From: an uncultured Anaerotruncus sp.
GTDB taxonomy: Bacteria; Bacillota; Clostridia; Oscillospirales; Ruminococcaceae
Assembly (NCBI RefSeq): GCF_902490045.1
Contig: NZ_CABUCJ010000079.1
Span: 1 to 11,279, forward strand
DNA length: 11,279 bases
Reading direction: 5' to 3'
This document shows positions 1 through 7,325 of the stretch, one piece after another; within the stretch, counting starts at the first letter, position 1; every line of letters begins with the position of its first letter. The translations under genes and the position numbers were made by a program. The notes under the pieces are model-generated. The model made no database searches, was not told the DNA's origin, and worked only from the letters and a program-made list of their open reading frames with translations.

Positions 1-182
1 CCGCCGCCGCAGGCGGCACATCTAAAGCACCCCGAAGGGGTGCGTAAAAAAGCACTCCGCCCGCTGGGCGGAAAATCTAAAACCGCCGCCGCTCGATCAC
101 CGGCAAGCCCTCCGGCCTCTGGGCGGAAAATCCAAAACCGCCGCCGGGACGAGACCCGGCAACTGCGCCGCTCACAGGCGGC
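1..182. repeat. Cluster of GC-rich palindromes with a 27-bp direct repeat
   Basis: This gene-free stretch downstream of psuG holds five short perfect palindromes: 3-17 (6-bp arms, loop GCA), 27-43 (arms GCACCCC/GGGGTGC), 56-72 (arms TCCGCCC/GGGCGGA), 143-160 (arms GCCGGG/CCCGGC) and 167-182 (arms GCCGC/GCGGC). A 27-bp block at 64-90 is repeated at 119-145 with a single difference (T versus C), giving a period of 55 bp. The units are linked by AT-rich spacers that read TTTTAGATTTT or TTTTGGATTTT on the minus strand. Read from psuG, hairpins followed by short T runs could end transcription or protect the mRNA 3' end, but none is a clean intrinsic terminator. The modular look suggests a REP-like intergenic repeat family. 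Its left edge is cut by the window. No coding region is credible here. Confidence 0.7.
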
Positions 183-193
183 AAACCCCACCC

Positions 194-1117
194 TTACTTT
201 TTGCAGAGCTCCACTGCAATCCGCGAGGCCAGACGCGCGTTGTTGTACACGAGCTCGATGTTGGCCTCCAGGCTCTTGCCGCCGGTAATCTGCTGGATCC
301 GGTCGAGCAGGAAGGGGGTCAGCTCCTTGCCCTTTACGCCCTTCTGCGCGGCCTCGGCACAGGCGTCCTCGATGGTGCGGGAGATGTAGTCGTGGTCCAT
401 GGCGTACTGCTCGGGGATGGGGTTGGTGACCAGCATGCCTCCCCGGAGTCCCAGGTCCTCCTTGGCTGAAAACGCCGCGGCGATCTCCTCGGGGGTGTCC
501 ATGCGGTAATCGACCTTGAAGCCGCTCTTGCGCGTATAGAAGGCGGGAAGTTCCTCCGTCTGGTAGCCAAGAACGGCAACGCCCTTGGTCTCGAGGTATT
601 CGAGCGTGAGCCCGAGGTCGAGAATCGACTTTGCGCCGGCGCAGACCACCATGACGGGGGTCTCGGCCAGCTCCTCCAGGTCGGCGGAGATGTCCATCGT
701 CGTCTCGGCGCCGCGGTGCACGCCGCCCACGCCGCCGGTGGCAAAGACCCGGACTCCCGCCAGCGCGGAGAGGATCATCGTGGCGGCCACCGTGGTGGCG
801 CCGTCCTCGCCGCGGGCGCAGAGCACGGGCAGATCGCGGCGGCTGGCCTTGGTGACGCCGAGCCCCTTCTTGCCCAGATGGGTGATCTCCTCCTCCGAGA
901 TGCCCACCTTCAGCCTGCCGCCGATGACGGCCACCGTCGCGGGTTCGGCGCCGCAGCTCCGGACGACCTCCTCCACCTTGAGGGCGGTTTCGACGTTGCG
1001 CGGATAGGGCATGCCGTGGGAGATGATGGTGGACTCCAGCGCGACCACCGGACGGTTGTTGTCGAGGGCCTCCCGGACGCGGGGGGAAACTTCGAGGTAT
1101 TTTTCAAGACGGTTCAT
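194..1117 (-). CDS. psuG: Pseudouridine-5'-phosphate glycosidase PsuG
   Basis: This 307-residue protein has the length of the PsuG family (about 310). The family enzyme cleaves the C-C glycosidic bond of pseudouridine 5'-phosphate to give uracil and ribose 5-phosphate; it is cytosolic and Mn2+ dependent. Using the E. coli PsuG residues as I remember them with an offset of three, the active-site set is intact: Glu28 in ALEST, Lys90 in GVTKAS, Asp146 in MDISAD, the Schiff-base lysine Lys163 in GAKSILD, and Asn286 in EANIEL. The glycine-rich ATGGVGGVHRGAE segment at about 126-138 is also typical. The ATG at 1117 is preceded by AAGGAG with a 10-nt spacer. The gene lies 30 bp downstream of the HTH-kinase gene and is almost certainly co-transcribed with it. 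That kinase makes its substrate, so the pair forms a complete pseudouridine breakdown route. Confidence 0.96.
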   Translation of the reverse strand: MNRLEKYLEVSPRVREALDNNRPVVALESTIISHGMPYPRNVETALKVEEVVRSCGAEPATVAVIGGRLKVGISEEEITHLGKKGLGVTKASRRDLPVLCARGEDGATTVAATMILSALAGVRVFATGGVGGVHRGAETTMDISADLEELAETPVMVVCAGAKSILDLGLTLEYLETKGVAVLGYQTEELPAFYTRKSGFKVDYRMDTPEEIAAAFSAKEDLGLRGGMLVTNPIPEQYAMDHDYISRTIEDACAEAAQKGVKGKELTPFLLDRIQQITGGKSLEANIELVYNNARLASRIAVELCKK

Positions 1118-1147
1118 GATACGGACACTCCTTCTCGTCGATTTGAT

Positions 1148-2251
1148 TTATTCAGCGGGGACCGGTGAGGGCGCCCCCGTGATTGCCAGAATGGATTCCG
1201 CGCTGATGCGCGGGCTGATCGTCTCCGCGCTCTCGATGCAGATGCCGGCCGCGGCCAGACCGGCCTTGGCGCAGTCCCGCATCGAAAAGCCCTGCCGCCA
1301 GCTCCAGGCGAGCGCCGCCATGAAGCTGTCGCCGGCGCCGGTGCTGTTGACCATGTGGGAGGGATAGGCGGGCAGGTGGAACTGCTCGTGGCGGTCGGCG
1401 CAGAAAACGCCCCTGGCGCCGAGGGAGAGGAACACCTGCTCGACCCCCATGTCCAAAAAGCGGCGGGCGGCGCGGCGGAGCGAATCCTCGTCGCGGATCT
1501 CGACGCCGGTCAAAAGCTGCGCCTCGAGGAGGTTGGGCTTGATCGTGTGGATCCTGTAGAAAAGCCCGGCCAGCTTTTTCGCCTTGACTGTCGAGACGGT
1601 GTCGGCAAAGAGCGGGCAGCGGCAGTTCTCCGCCAGAAAGCGCAGGCTCTCCTCCGGCAGGTTGGTGTCCATGATGCACAGGCTCGCGCGGTTGATGAGG
1701 TCCATCTTGCTCTCGAAAAAGCGCGGCGTAAGCTCCTCATAGATGTCCATCTCGTTGATCGCGAGCTGCATCTCGCCGGTGTGGTCGGCGATGAACAGAT
1801 AGGTGGAGGTCGTCCCGCCCGGCACGGTCAGGGTGTCGTTCACATCGATCCCCAGCCGGCGGCAGCCCTCGGCAAGCTGATTGGCGTGGGAGTCGTCCCC
1901 GAAGGCGGTGATGAGCTTGACGTCCTCCCCCAGCAGCGCAAGGTTGTGGGCGATGTTGCGCGCCACCCCGCCCGGCGACAGCCGCACCTTGCCGGGGTTG
2001 GAATCCTGCGCCACGAGCGGGGCGTCCGGGCGGCCGCTGATGTCCATGTTGGCGCCGCCCACCACCACAATGTAGGGATTTTTCTGAAGCAGGTAGCCCT
2101 TGCCCTGGATGAAGCCCTTCTTCATCAGGTTGGAGATGTGCACCGCCACCGACGAACGGGCGATCCCGGCCCGCGCGGCCAGCTCCTGCTGGGAAATCAG
2201 CGGGTTATCCTCTATCCAGCGCAGAATCTGCCGCTCGCGTTCCGTGATCAT
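1148..2251 (-). CDS. psuK: PfkB-family pseudouridine kinase with N-terminal HTH (PsuK/YeiI-like)
   Basis: The predicted 367-residue protein has two parts. Residues 1-55 form a winged helix-turn-helix of the Lrp/MarR-like type (ISQQELAARAGIARSSVAVHISNL). Residues 60-355 form a ribokinase-fold PfkB kinase with the N-terminal GGANMDISG motif, the substrate-side GGVARNIAHNLALLG motif, and the C-terminal NSTGAGD signature, whose Asp308 is the expected catalytic base. It should phosphorylate pseudouridine with ATP to pseudouridine 5'-phosphate for PsuG. The substrate is inferred from the adjacent psuG. E. coli PsuK lacks the HTH, whereas E. coli YeiI has this fused layout. I chose the ATG at 2251 over an in-frame GTG at 2260 because AAGGAG lies 8 nt before the ATG and overlaps the GTG. 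The HTH suggests self-regulation at the promoter just upstream. Confidence 0.9.
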   Translation of the reverse strand: MITERERQILRWIEDNPLISQQELAARAGIARSSVAVHISNLMKKGFIQGKGYLLQKNPYIVVVGGANMDISGRPDAPLVAQDSNPGKVRLSPGGVARNIAHNLALLGEDVKLITAFGDDSHANQLAEGCRRLGIDVNDTLTVPGGTTSTYLFIADHTGEMQLAINEMDIYEELTPRFFESKMDLINRASLCIMDTNLPEESLRFLAENCRCPLFADTVSTVKAKKLAGLFYRIHTIKPNLLEAQLLTGVEIRDEDSLRRAARRFLDMGVEQVFLSLGARGVFCADRHEQFHLPAYPSHMVNSTGAGDSFMAALAWSWRQGFSMRDCAKAGLAAAGICIESAETISPRISAESILAITGAPSPVPAE

Positions 2252-2272
2252 GCTCCCCACTCCTTAAACAAT

Positions 2273-2299
2273 TGCTTATTTAATTAATCTTATGCTTAT
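2273..2299 (-). promoter_or_regulatory. Direct repeats of ATAAGCA, candidate operator
   Basis: On the minus strand the heptamer ATAAGCA occurs twice (2293-2299 and 2273-2279) with a 20-bp period, about two helical turns, with a TTAATTAA palindrome between the copies. The upstream copy covers the predicted transcription start of psuK, and the other lies between the start and the ribosome binding site. This position suits a repressor site. The obvious candidate binder is the HTH domain of the psuK product itself, which is an inference. Confidence 0.4.
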
Positions 2300-2328
2300 A
2301 TTCTAGCAGGCCGCGCATGCAATGTCAA
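2300..2328 (-). promoter_or_regulatory. Sigma-A promoter of psuK-psuG
   Basis: The minus strand reads TTGACA (2323-2328), a 17-bp spacer, then TAGAAT (2300-2305). The -35 box and the spacing are consensus, and the -10 box has one mismatch to TATAAT. The expected transcription start is near 2293, giving a leader of about 42 nt. The -35 box directly abuts the T-tract of the upstream operon's terminator, so the pseudouridine genes are insulated from the transporter operon. Confidence 0.88.
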
Positions 2329-2329
2329 G

Positions 2330-2361
2330 AAAAAAAAACGCCCCCGCTTTCGCGGGGACGT
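2330..2361 (-). terminator. Intrinsic terminator of the nucleoside transporter operon
   Basis: Read on the minus strand, 2361-2338 folds as ACG, one mismatch, then CCCCGC, a GAAA loop, GCGGGG and CGT. It is followed by an uninterrupted run of at least eight T residues (complement of A2330-A2338). It starts 19 bp after the stop codon of the last permease gene. This is a textbook Rho-independent terminator. Confidence 0.93.
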
Positions 2362-2379
2362 TTCTTATGAAAGCCGGGA

Positions 2380-3306
2380 TTACCGCTCGCCCTTGCGGTA
2401 GGGCACGCCGTTGGCCCTCGGGGCCTCCGAGCGGCCGACGAAGAGCACGAGCACCACCATCGTCAGCACATAGGGCAGCATGGCCAGCAGCTGGGAGGGG
2501 ATGTACTCCATCCCGCCGAGCATGACCACCATCGCCTGGGCGAAGCCGAAGAGCAGGCAGGCGCGCAGCGCCCCCTGCGGGGTCCACTTGCCGAAGATCA
2601 CGGCGGCCAGCGCAATAAAGCCGTGGCCGGAAATGACCGTCGGGCTGAAGTTGGAGACGACCGCCAGCGTCATGGCCGCGCCGCCGAAGCCGGCGAAGAG
2701 GCCCGAGAGGATGCAACAGACGTAGCGGATCACATAGATGTTGACGCCCAGGGAATCGGCCGCCGCGGGATGCTCGCCGCAGGCCAGCACCCGGAGGCCC
2801 CATTTGGTCTTGTAGAGGAAGAACCACATGGCGGCGGTCAGCAGGATGGCTATCGGCACGGTGATGTCGATGTTGATGGCGTTGATGGTCAGGTTGGAGG
2901 TGTCCATCCCGAGCATCGACAGGATTTTCGGCAGCTTCCGGGGCACCGGCTGGGTCTGGGTCGCGCCGTCAAAGAACATCCGCGACAGGAAGAGCGCCAG
3001 GCCGAGGCCGATGAAATTGATGGCAACGCCGGAGATGGTCTGGTTGCCCTGCAGGTGGATGGAGGCCACCGCATGGAACACCGCCATGGCGGCCCCCGCC
3101 AGCCCGCCGACCAGGAATCCGAGCCACGGGCTTCCGGTGAAGTAGCCCACCGCGGTGGCGGCGAACGCGCCGATCGTCATCATGCCCTCGATGCCGATGT
3201 TGTCCACGCCGGCGCGCTGGGTGATGACCCCGCCGAGCGCCGCGAAGATGAGGGGCGCCGAATACATCAGGGTGATGTTGATGGCGAGCAGGACGTTATT
3301 CAACAT
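2380..3306 (-). CDS. Nucleoside ABC transporter permease 2 (NupQ/YufQ-like)
   Basis: This 308-residue, strongly hydrophobic protein is a BPD_transp_2-type inner-membrane permease, with roughly eight to nine predicted transmembrane stretches judged by eye. The family signature after the first membrane segments is present as QRAGVDNIGIEGMMTIGAF (about 28-46). It would form the heterodimeric channel with permease 1 and be driven by the double ATPase, importing nucleosides delivered by the BMP lipoprotein. I chose the ATG at 3306, preceded by AAGGGG with an 8-nt spacer, over the in-frame GTG at 3315, which overlaps that site. With this start it overlaps the end of permease 1 by 11 bp, indicating translational coupling. 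It is the last gene of the operon and is followed by a strong terminator. The exact nucleoside range cannot be read from the sequence. Confidence 0.92.
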   Translation of the reverse strand: MLNNVLLAINITLMYSAPLIFAALGGVITQRAGVDNIGIEGMMTIGAFAATAVGYFTGSPWLGFLVGGLAGAAMAVFHAVASIHLQGNQTISGVAINFIGLGLALFLSRMFFDGATQTQPVPRKLPKILSMLGMDTSNLTINAINIDITVPIAILLTAAMWFFLYKTKWGLRVLACGEHPAAADSLGVNIYVIRYVCCILSGLFAGFGGAAMTLAVVSNFSPTVISGHGFIALAAVIFGKWTPQGALRACLLFGFAQAMVVMLGGMEYIPSQLLAMLPYVLTMVVLVLFVGRSEAPRANGVPYRKGER

Positions 3307-4423
3307 GTGAACCACCCCTTCTCTTGAGCCGTTCGGCGATCATCGGGTAGATCGAGACCAGCGCCACGCAGAAGACGATGGAGCCGATCATGATGTTGAT
3401 GATCTCGCTCGGCGCGCCGATTTCCGACTGGATGGAACCACCCCCGTACTTGAGTCCGCTGAACAGCAGGCCGGAGAGCACGCAGCCGAGCGGATTGTTG
3501 TTGGCGATCAGCGAGACGGAGATGCCATCCCAGCCGTAGCCCTCGGTGACCGGCAGCACGCTGATGCGGAAGGGGTTGGTGCCGAGGATCTGGATGGCGC
3601 CCGCCAGCGCCGCGATGCCGCCGGAAATGAACATGGCCATGACCATGTTCTTCCGGACGCTGATGCCGGCAAATTCGGCGGCGTCCTTATTGGCGCCGAC
3701 CGCGCGCAGCTCATAGCCCTTGGTCGTCCGGTTGAGGTAGTACCAGGCGAGCAGCACGACCACAAGGGCAAGCAGAATGCCCCAGTGCAAATCGGTGCGC
3801 AGGAAATCGCCCCAGAAGGCGTTCGTCTTGATGAACTCCTTGCCCGCCTCCGACTTCTTCCAGTCCCCCAGGAAAAGCAGCTTCGCCGTATCCGCCACCT
3901 CGTAGGAGGCCTGGGAGCCGGGCTTTTTCACTCCGGGCAGCGTGAGGATGAAGTTGTTGAAGTAGAGGGCGATCCAGTTGAGCATGATGGTGGAGATGAC
4001 CTCGTGCACGCCGAACCTGGCCTTGAGCCATCCCGCCAGCCCGCCGAACAGCCCGCCGAACAGGAAGGCCAGCAGCAGGACGGCCGCCGGGTGGACGCCC
4101 ATCGGCAGCAGGAAATAGCGGCCCACCAGCGCGGCGGTCACGGTGCCGATCATGTACTGCCCCTCCGCGCCGATGTTGAAGAGCCCGCTCTTGTAGGCGA
4201 AGGAGACGGAAAGGCCGGTCAGGATGATCGGCACGGCGTTGATGACGATCTGGGAGACGTATTTCGGCTTCCGGAACATGCCGGCGAACATCGCGCCATA
4301 GGCCTCCAGCGGGTTGTATCCGGCGGCCGCCAGCACCAGCGCGCCGACGACGAAGCCAACCAGGACCGAAACGAGGATCCCGGTCATCGGTTTCTTGAGC
4401 AGCCTGACGAATCGATCCCTCAT
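3296..4423 (-). CDS. Nucleoside ABC transporter permease 1 (NupP/YufP-like)
   Basis: This 375-residue polytopic membrane protein belongs to the permease family paired with BMP-type binding proteins. A first membrane helix lies at about 13-33. The motif YKSGLFNIGAEGQYMIGT and the conserved segment GVHEVISTIMLNWIALYFN are both characteristic of the NupP/BmpC side of these importers. A hydrophilic insertion (about 165-200, including the ADTAKLLFLGDWKKSEAGKE part) is likely extracytoplasmic. The C-terminus is basic (ERLKRRGG). The ATG at 4423 overlaps the ATPase stop codon in an ATGA arrangement, with a GGAGGGGGG site just upstream inside the ATPase gene. The genes are therefore tightly coupled. 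Confidence 0.93.
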   Translation of the reverse strand: MRDRFVRLLKKPMTGILVSVLVGFVVGALVLAAAGYNPLEAYGAMFAGMFRKPKYVSQIVINAVPIILTGLSVSFAYKSGLFNIGAEGQYMIGTVTAALVGRYFLLPMGVHPAAVLLLAFLFGGLFGGLAGWLKARFGVHEVISTIMLNWIALYFNNFILTLPGVKKPGSQASYEVADTAKLLFLGDWKKSEAGKEFIKTNAFWGDFLRTDLHWGILLALVVVLLAWYYLNRTTKGYELRAVGANKDAAEFAGISVRKNMVMAMFISGGIAALAGAIQILGTNPFRISVLPVTEGYGWDGISVSLIANNNPLGCVLSGLLFSGLKYGGGSIQSEIGAPSEIINIMIGSIVFCVALVSIYPMIAERLKRRGGSHVE

Positions 4424-5955
4424 GTCTGGTTCCCCCCTCCCGCCATCAGCAGTCCGATCTCCTTTTCATCGGCGCCCGCGGCGTCCATCTCGCCGACGAT
4501 CCTGCCGTTATAGAGCACATTGATGCGGTCGGACAGGTCCATGACCTCGTCAAGCTCCAGGCTGATGAGCAGCACCGCCTTGCCGCGGTCCCGCTGCTCC
4601 ACCAGCGACTTATGTACGAATTCAATGGCGCCCACGTCGAGCCCGCGGGTGGGCTGGACCGCGATCAGCAGGTCGGGGTCGTTGGTGACCTCGCGCGCGA
4701 TGATCACCTTCTGCTGATTGCCGCCTGAAAGGGCGCGCGCCTCGGTCCGCGCGCAGTCGGCGGGCCGCACGTCAAACTCCCCGATGAGCTTCTGGGCGTT
4801 CTCCTGGATTTTGGGGAAATTCAGCACGATGCCCTTGGAAAACGGGGGCTTGCGGTAGTTCTCGATCACCATGTTCTCCGCCACCGAAAAGCTCAGCACC
4901 AGCCCGCGCCTGTGCCGGTCCTCATGGATGGTGCAGATGCCGTGGTCAAGCACGTTCCGCGTCGTCGTGTTCTGAATTTCGGCGCCGTTGATCACGATTC
5001 TGCCCCCCTCGCAGCGGGTCAGGCAGGTGATCGCCTCGACAAGCTCCTTCTGGCCGTTGCCGTCGATGCCGGCAATGCCGAGGATCTCGCCCCTGTGCAC
5101 GTTCAGGGAGAGGCCGCGCAGCTTTTCGATGCCGCGGTTGTCCCTGACGGTGAGGTCTTCGATGGAAAACACCACGTCACCGGGCGTGGCGGGCTTTTTT
5201 TCGATGTGCAGCGTGACCTCCCGGCCAACCATCTTCGTGGCCAGGTCCTCCTCGCTCTCCTCCGCCACCGACACCGTGTCCACATAGTGGCCCCGCCGGA
5301 TGATGGTGCAGTAGTCGGAGGACTGCTTGATCTCGCGCAGCTTGTGGGTGATGATGATGACCGTCTTGCCGTCGCCGACCAGGCGGTGCATGATCTCGAT
5401 CAGCTCCTCGATCTCCTGCGGGGTCAGCACCGCCGTGGGCTCGTCGAGGATCAGGATATCCACGCCGCGGTAAAGGGCCTTCAGGATCTCCACCCTCTGC
5501 TGCATACCCACCGAAACGTCCTGAATTTTGGCGTCGGGGTCCACATAGAGGCCGTACCGTTCGGAGAGCTCCCGAATCTGCGCCTTGACCGTCTCGAGGT
5601 CCAGCACGTCCAGGCCCTTTGTGGTCTCCGCGCCGAGCATGATATTCTGTGTGACGGTGAAATTCTCCACCAGCATGAAATGCTGGTGGACCATGCCGAT
5701 GCCGTGTTTGATGGCCACGCTCGGGTTTTTGACCTCCACCGGCTCCCCGTTGAGGAGGATCTCCCCCTCGTCCGCCCGGTAGAAGCCGTACAGGATGTTC
5801 ATGAGCGTGGATTTCCCCGCGCCGTTCTCTCCGAGCAGCGCGTGGATCGTACCTTTTTTGACGTTCAAATCCACATGGTCCAATGCGCAGAAGCTGCCGA
5901 AATACTTGCAGATCCGCTTCATCTGGACCGCGTACTGGGGGGTTCCCGCTTCCAT
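4420..5955 (-). CDS. Double-domain nucleoside ABC transporter ATPase (NupO/YufO-like)
   Basis: This 511-residue protein contains two fused nucleotide-binding domains, as in the sugar/nucleoside (CUT2-like) importers. Domain 1 has Walker A GENGAGKST (42-50), Q-loop Gln91, signature VSVGMQQ (147-153), Walker B ILILDE (167-172) and the H-loop His in THK (203-205). Domain 2 is degenerate in the usual way for this family: GIDGNGQKE (296-304) replaces a canonical P-loop, the signature LSGGNQQ (409-415) is intact, and IAVQPTRGLD has Gln where the catalytic Glu would be. It couples ATP hydrolysis to the two permeases. The ATG at 5955 is chosen because AGGAGG lies 7 nt upstream; an in-frame TTG at 5976 would put that site inside the gene. 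It follows the lipoprotein gene after a structured 188-bp gap. Confidence 0.95.
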   Translation of the reverse strand: MEAGTPQYAVQMKRICKYFGSFCALDHVDLNVKKGTIHALLGENGAGKSTLMNILYGFYRADEGEILLNGEPVEVKNPSVAIKHGIGMVHQHFMLVENFTVTQNIMLGAETTKGLDVLDLETVKAQIRELSERYGLYVDPDAKIQDVSVGMQQRVEILKALYRGVDILILDEPTAVLTPQEIEELIEIMHRLVGDGKTVIIITHKLREIKQSSDYCTIIRRGHYVDTVSVAEESEEDLATKMVGREVTLHIEKKPATPGDVVFSIEDLTVRDNRGIEKLRGLSLNVHRGEILGIAGIDGNGQKELVEAITCLTRCEGGRIVINGAEIQNTTTRNVLDHGICTIHEDRHRRGLVLSFSVAENMVIENYRKPPFSKGIVLNFPKIQENAQKLIGEFDVRPADCARTEARALSGGNQQKVIIAREVTNDPDLLIAVQPTRGLDVGAIEFVHKSLVEQRDRGKAVLLISLELDEVMDLSDRINVLYNGRIVGEMDAAGADEKEIGLLMAGGGNQT

Positions 5956-5991
5956 AACCTGCCTCCTCGCCAACAAGAATCTGCACAGGGT

Positions 5992-6011
5992 CCCGGCCGC
6001 GGCGGGCCGGG
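5992..6011 (-). other. GC hairpin upstream of the ATPase gene
   Basis: Arms CCCGGCC (5992-5998) and GGCCGGG (6005-6011) form a perfect 7-bp stem around a six-base loop. The hairpin lies between the terminator-like element and the ribosome binding site of the ATPase gene. It is the last of three structures in this gap and may stabilise the 5' end of a processed downstream mRNA. That role is an inference. Confidence 0.5.
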
Positions 6012-6035
6012 CCGCGCGCCCGCGCCCCCTGGCTG

Positions 6036-6092
6036 AAAAAGGGCTGCCGCAGGAAACCCCCGCGGGGTTCCGTCTGCCGTAACAGCCCTTTT
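6036..6092 (-). terminator. Leaky terminator-like hairpin between lipoprotein and ATPase genes
   Basis: On the minus strand AAAAGGGCTG (complement of 6083-6092) pairs over 10 bp with CAGCCCTTTT (complement of 6037-6046), enclosing an inner imperfect stem of GGAA-CCCC against GGGG-TTTCC. The 3' side runs straight into five T residues. The shape is that of an intrinsic terminator. Because the ATPase and permease genes lie downstream with no clear promoter of their own, it is best read as partial, lowering transporter expression relative to the binding protein. Confidence 0.6.
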
Positions 6093-6094
6093 GG

Positions 6095-6122
6095 GCCCGC
6101 GGGAGCTTGCGCCCCCGCGGGC
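6095..6122 (-). other. Long GC hairpin with GCAA tetraloop after the lipoprotein gene
   Basis: Arms GCCCGCGGG (6095-6103) and CCCGCGGGC (6114-6122) pair perfectly. In the minus-strand RNA a G-U pair and two further G-C pairs extend the stem to 12 bp, closed by a GNRA-type GCAA loop. It starts 22 bp after the lipoprotein stop codon and has no U-tract of its own. It would block 3'-to-5' exonucleases and so protect the lipoprotein message. That role is an inference. Confidence 0.55.
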
Positions 6123-6143
6123 AAATCGCGCTACAAGCGAATC

Positions 6144-7262
6144 TTACAGGTTGGCCACGAAGGCGTCGAAGTCCTCCTGGGTGTAGGGGACGACGATCTC
6201 GCCGTCAATGATCTGCTGCTGCAGTTCGTCCACCTGGGCCAGCAGCTCGGCGGACAGGTGCTTATCGGAGGAGGGGGCGATGCCCACGCCGCCTTCCGCC
6301 AGGCCCATGGTGACGTTGGTGCCGCCCAGCTCTTCGCCGTTCATGATGCGTTCGGTGACGTCGTAAACAGCGTTGCCGACATTCTTCAGCGCGGAGGTGA
6401 TGACGTTGTCGGGAGCCAGGAAGTTCTGGTCAAGGTCGACGCCGATAACCATCTTGTTCATCTCTTTGGCCGCCTCGATGGCGCCGCTGCCCGTCTGGCC
6501 GGCCGCGTGGAAGATCACGTCGGCGCCGTCGGTGTACATCTTCTGCGCCATGGCCTTGCCCTTCGCGGTGTCGTTGAAGCTCTCGGCCAGCGCAAAGTCG
6601 TACTGGATCTCCTTGCCGAGCTCCTTGGCGCCGTAGCGCACGCCGGCCTCATAGCCGTATTTGAAGCGGTCCATGACCGGGCTCTCCATGCCGAGCAGGA
6701 AGCCCACATGGTTCGTCTCGGTCTTGTGGGCGGCGATGTAGCCGACCAGGAAGGAGGACTGCTCCGCCTGGAACTGCACGCCGATGGCGTTCGGGTACTG
6801 GCCGTCCTCAAAGACGTCGTCGATCAGCGCGTAGCGCTGGTCGGGGTAGCTCTCGGCGGCCGCGGCCAGGGCGTCCTTCATCAGGAAGCCGATGCCCCAG
6901 ACGATGTCGGGCGCGTCGTCGGTGACCTTGTCCAGGTTGGGCGCGTAGTCGGCGTCCTTCTTGGACTCGAGGAAGCTGATCTTGACGCCCTTGTCGCTCT
7001 CGAGGCGCTGCATCCCCTCCCAGGCGGACTGGTTGAAGGACTGGTCGTTGATCCCGCCGACGTCGGTGACGATGGCGGCGGAAAACGCTCCGTCGGCCGG
7101 CGCGGCGTCGCCCGCGGGCTCTTCAGCGGGCTCGGCCGCGGAGGGAGCCGCCTCGGAGGGCGCCGTGGAGGACGGGGTCCCCGGGGCGCCGCCGCACGCG
7201 GCAAGCATGCCGGCGACAAGAATCATGGCCAGAATGGTGCTCAGTAATTTCGTCTTTTTCAT
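6144..7262 (-). CDS. BMP-family nucleoside-binding lipoprotein (BmpA/NupN-like)
   Basis: This 372-residue protein starts with a lipoprotein signal peptide: MKKTK, a hydrophobic stretch, and the lipobox LAAC with Cys23 as lipidation site. A low-complexity Ala/Pro/Glu/Ser linker follows (about 26-58) and should act as a membrane tether. The mature domain is of the Bmp/PnrA family, shown by TDVGGINDQSFNQSAWEGMQRL near its start, GVQFQAEQSSFLVGYIAA in the middle, and a VIFHAAGQTGSGAIEAA segment. Characterised relatives (PnrA/TmpC of Treponema, and NupN/BmpA of lactic acid bacteria) bind purine and pyrimidine nucleosides. It sits outside the membrane and feeds the two permeases. The ATG at 7262 has a strong AAAGGAG site 8 nt upstream. 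Next to cdd, import of cytidine and uridine is the natural guess, but specificity cannot be read here. Confidence 0.94.
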   Translation of the reverse strand: MKKTKLLSTILAMILVAGMLAACGGAPGTPSSTAPSEAAPSAAEPAEEPAGDAAPADGAFSAAIVTDVGGINDQSFNQSAWEGMQRLESDKGVKISFLESKKDADYAPNLDKVTDDAPDIVWGIGFLMKDALAAAAESYPDQRYALIDDVFEDGQYPNAIGVQFQAEQSSFLVGYIAAHKTETNHVGFLLGMESPVMDRFKYGYEAGVRYGAKELGKEIQYDFALAESFNDTAKGKAMAQKMYTDGADVIFHAAGQTGSGAIEAAKEMNKMVIGVDLDQNFLAPDNVITSALKNVGNAVYDVTERIMNGEELGGTNVTMGLAEGGVGIAPSSDKHLSAELLAQVDELQQQIIDGEIVVPYTQEDFDAFVANL

Positions 7263-7291
7263 AATTTTCTCCTTTTTCCGTTATCATTGAT

Positions 7292-7312
7292 CTGCCGGCG
7301 GAAGACCGGCAG
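7292..7312 (-). other. Hairpin in the cdd-lipoprotein gap
   Basis: Arms CTGCCGG (7292-7298) and CCGGCAG (7306-7312) form a 7-bp stem with a seven-base loop in the 63-bp gap between cdd and the lipoprotein gene. There is no T-tract after it, so it is not a normal terminator. It may be an RNA-processing or stabilising element upstream of the highly expressed binding protein. Confidence 0.45.
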
Positions 7313-7325
7313 GGTCAAACCGTTC

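Noticed and set aside
40..288. Possible plus-strand 82-codon gene at the left end
   Set aside because: It is formed by the palindromic repeat cluster and then runs antisense into psuG. Its Arg/Ala/Pro-rich translation is typical of GC-rich noncoding DNA.
4912..6036. Plus-strand open frame of 374 codons opposite the ABC ATPase gene
   Set aside because: Its composition (Val/Asp/His/Leu-rich) is what an antisense frame of a high-GC3 gene gives. The minus strand carries intact Walker motifs, and no promoter or RBS supports the plus frame.
6258..7247. Plus-strand open frame of 329 codons opposite the BMP lipoprotein gene
   Set aside because: It is an antisense shadow with repetitive Gly/Val/Asp composition. 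The lipoprotein on the minus strand has a signal peptide, lipobox and BMP motifs.
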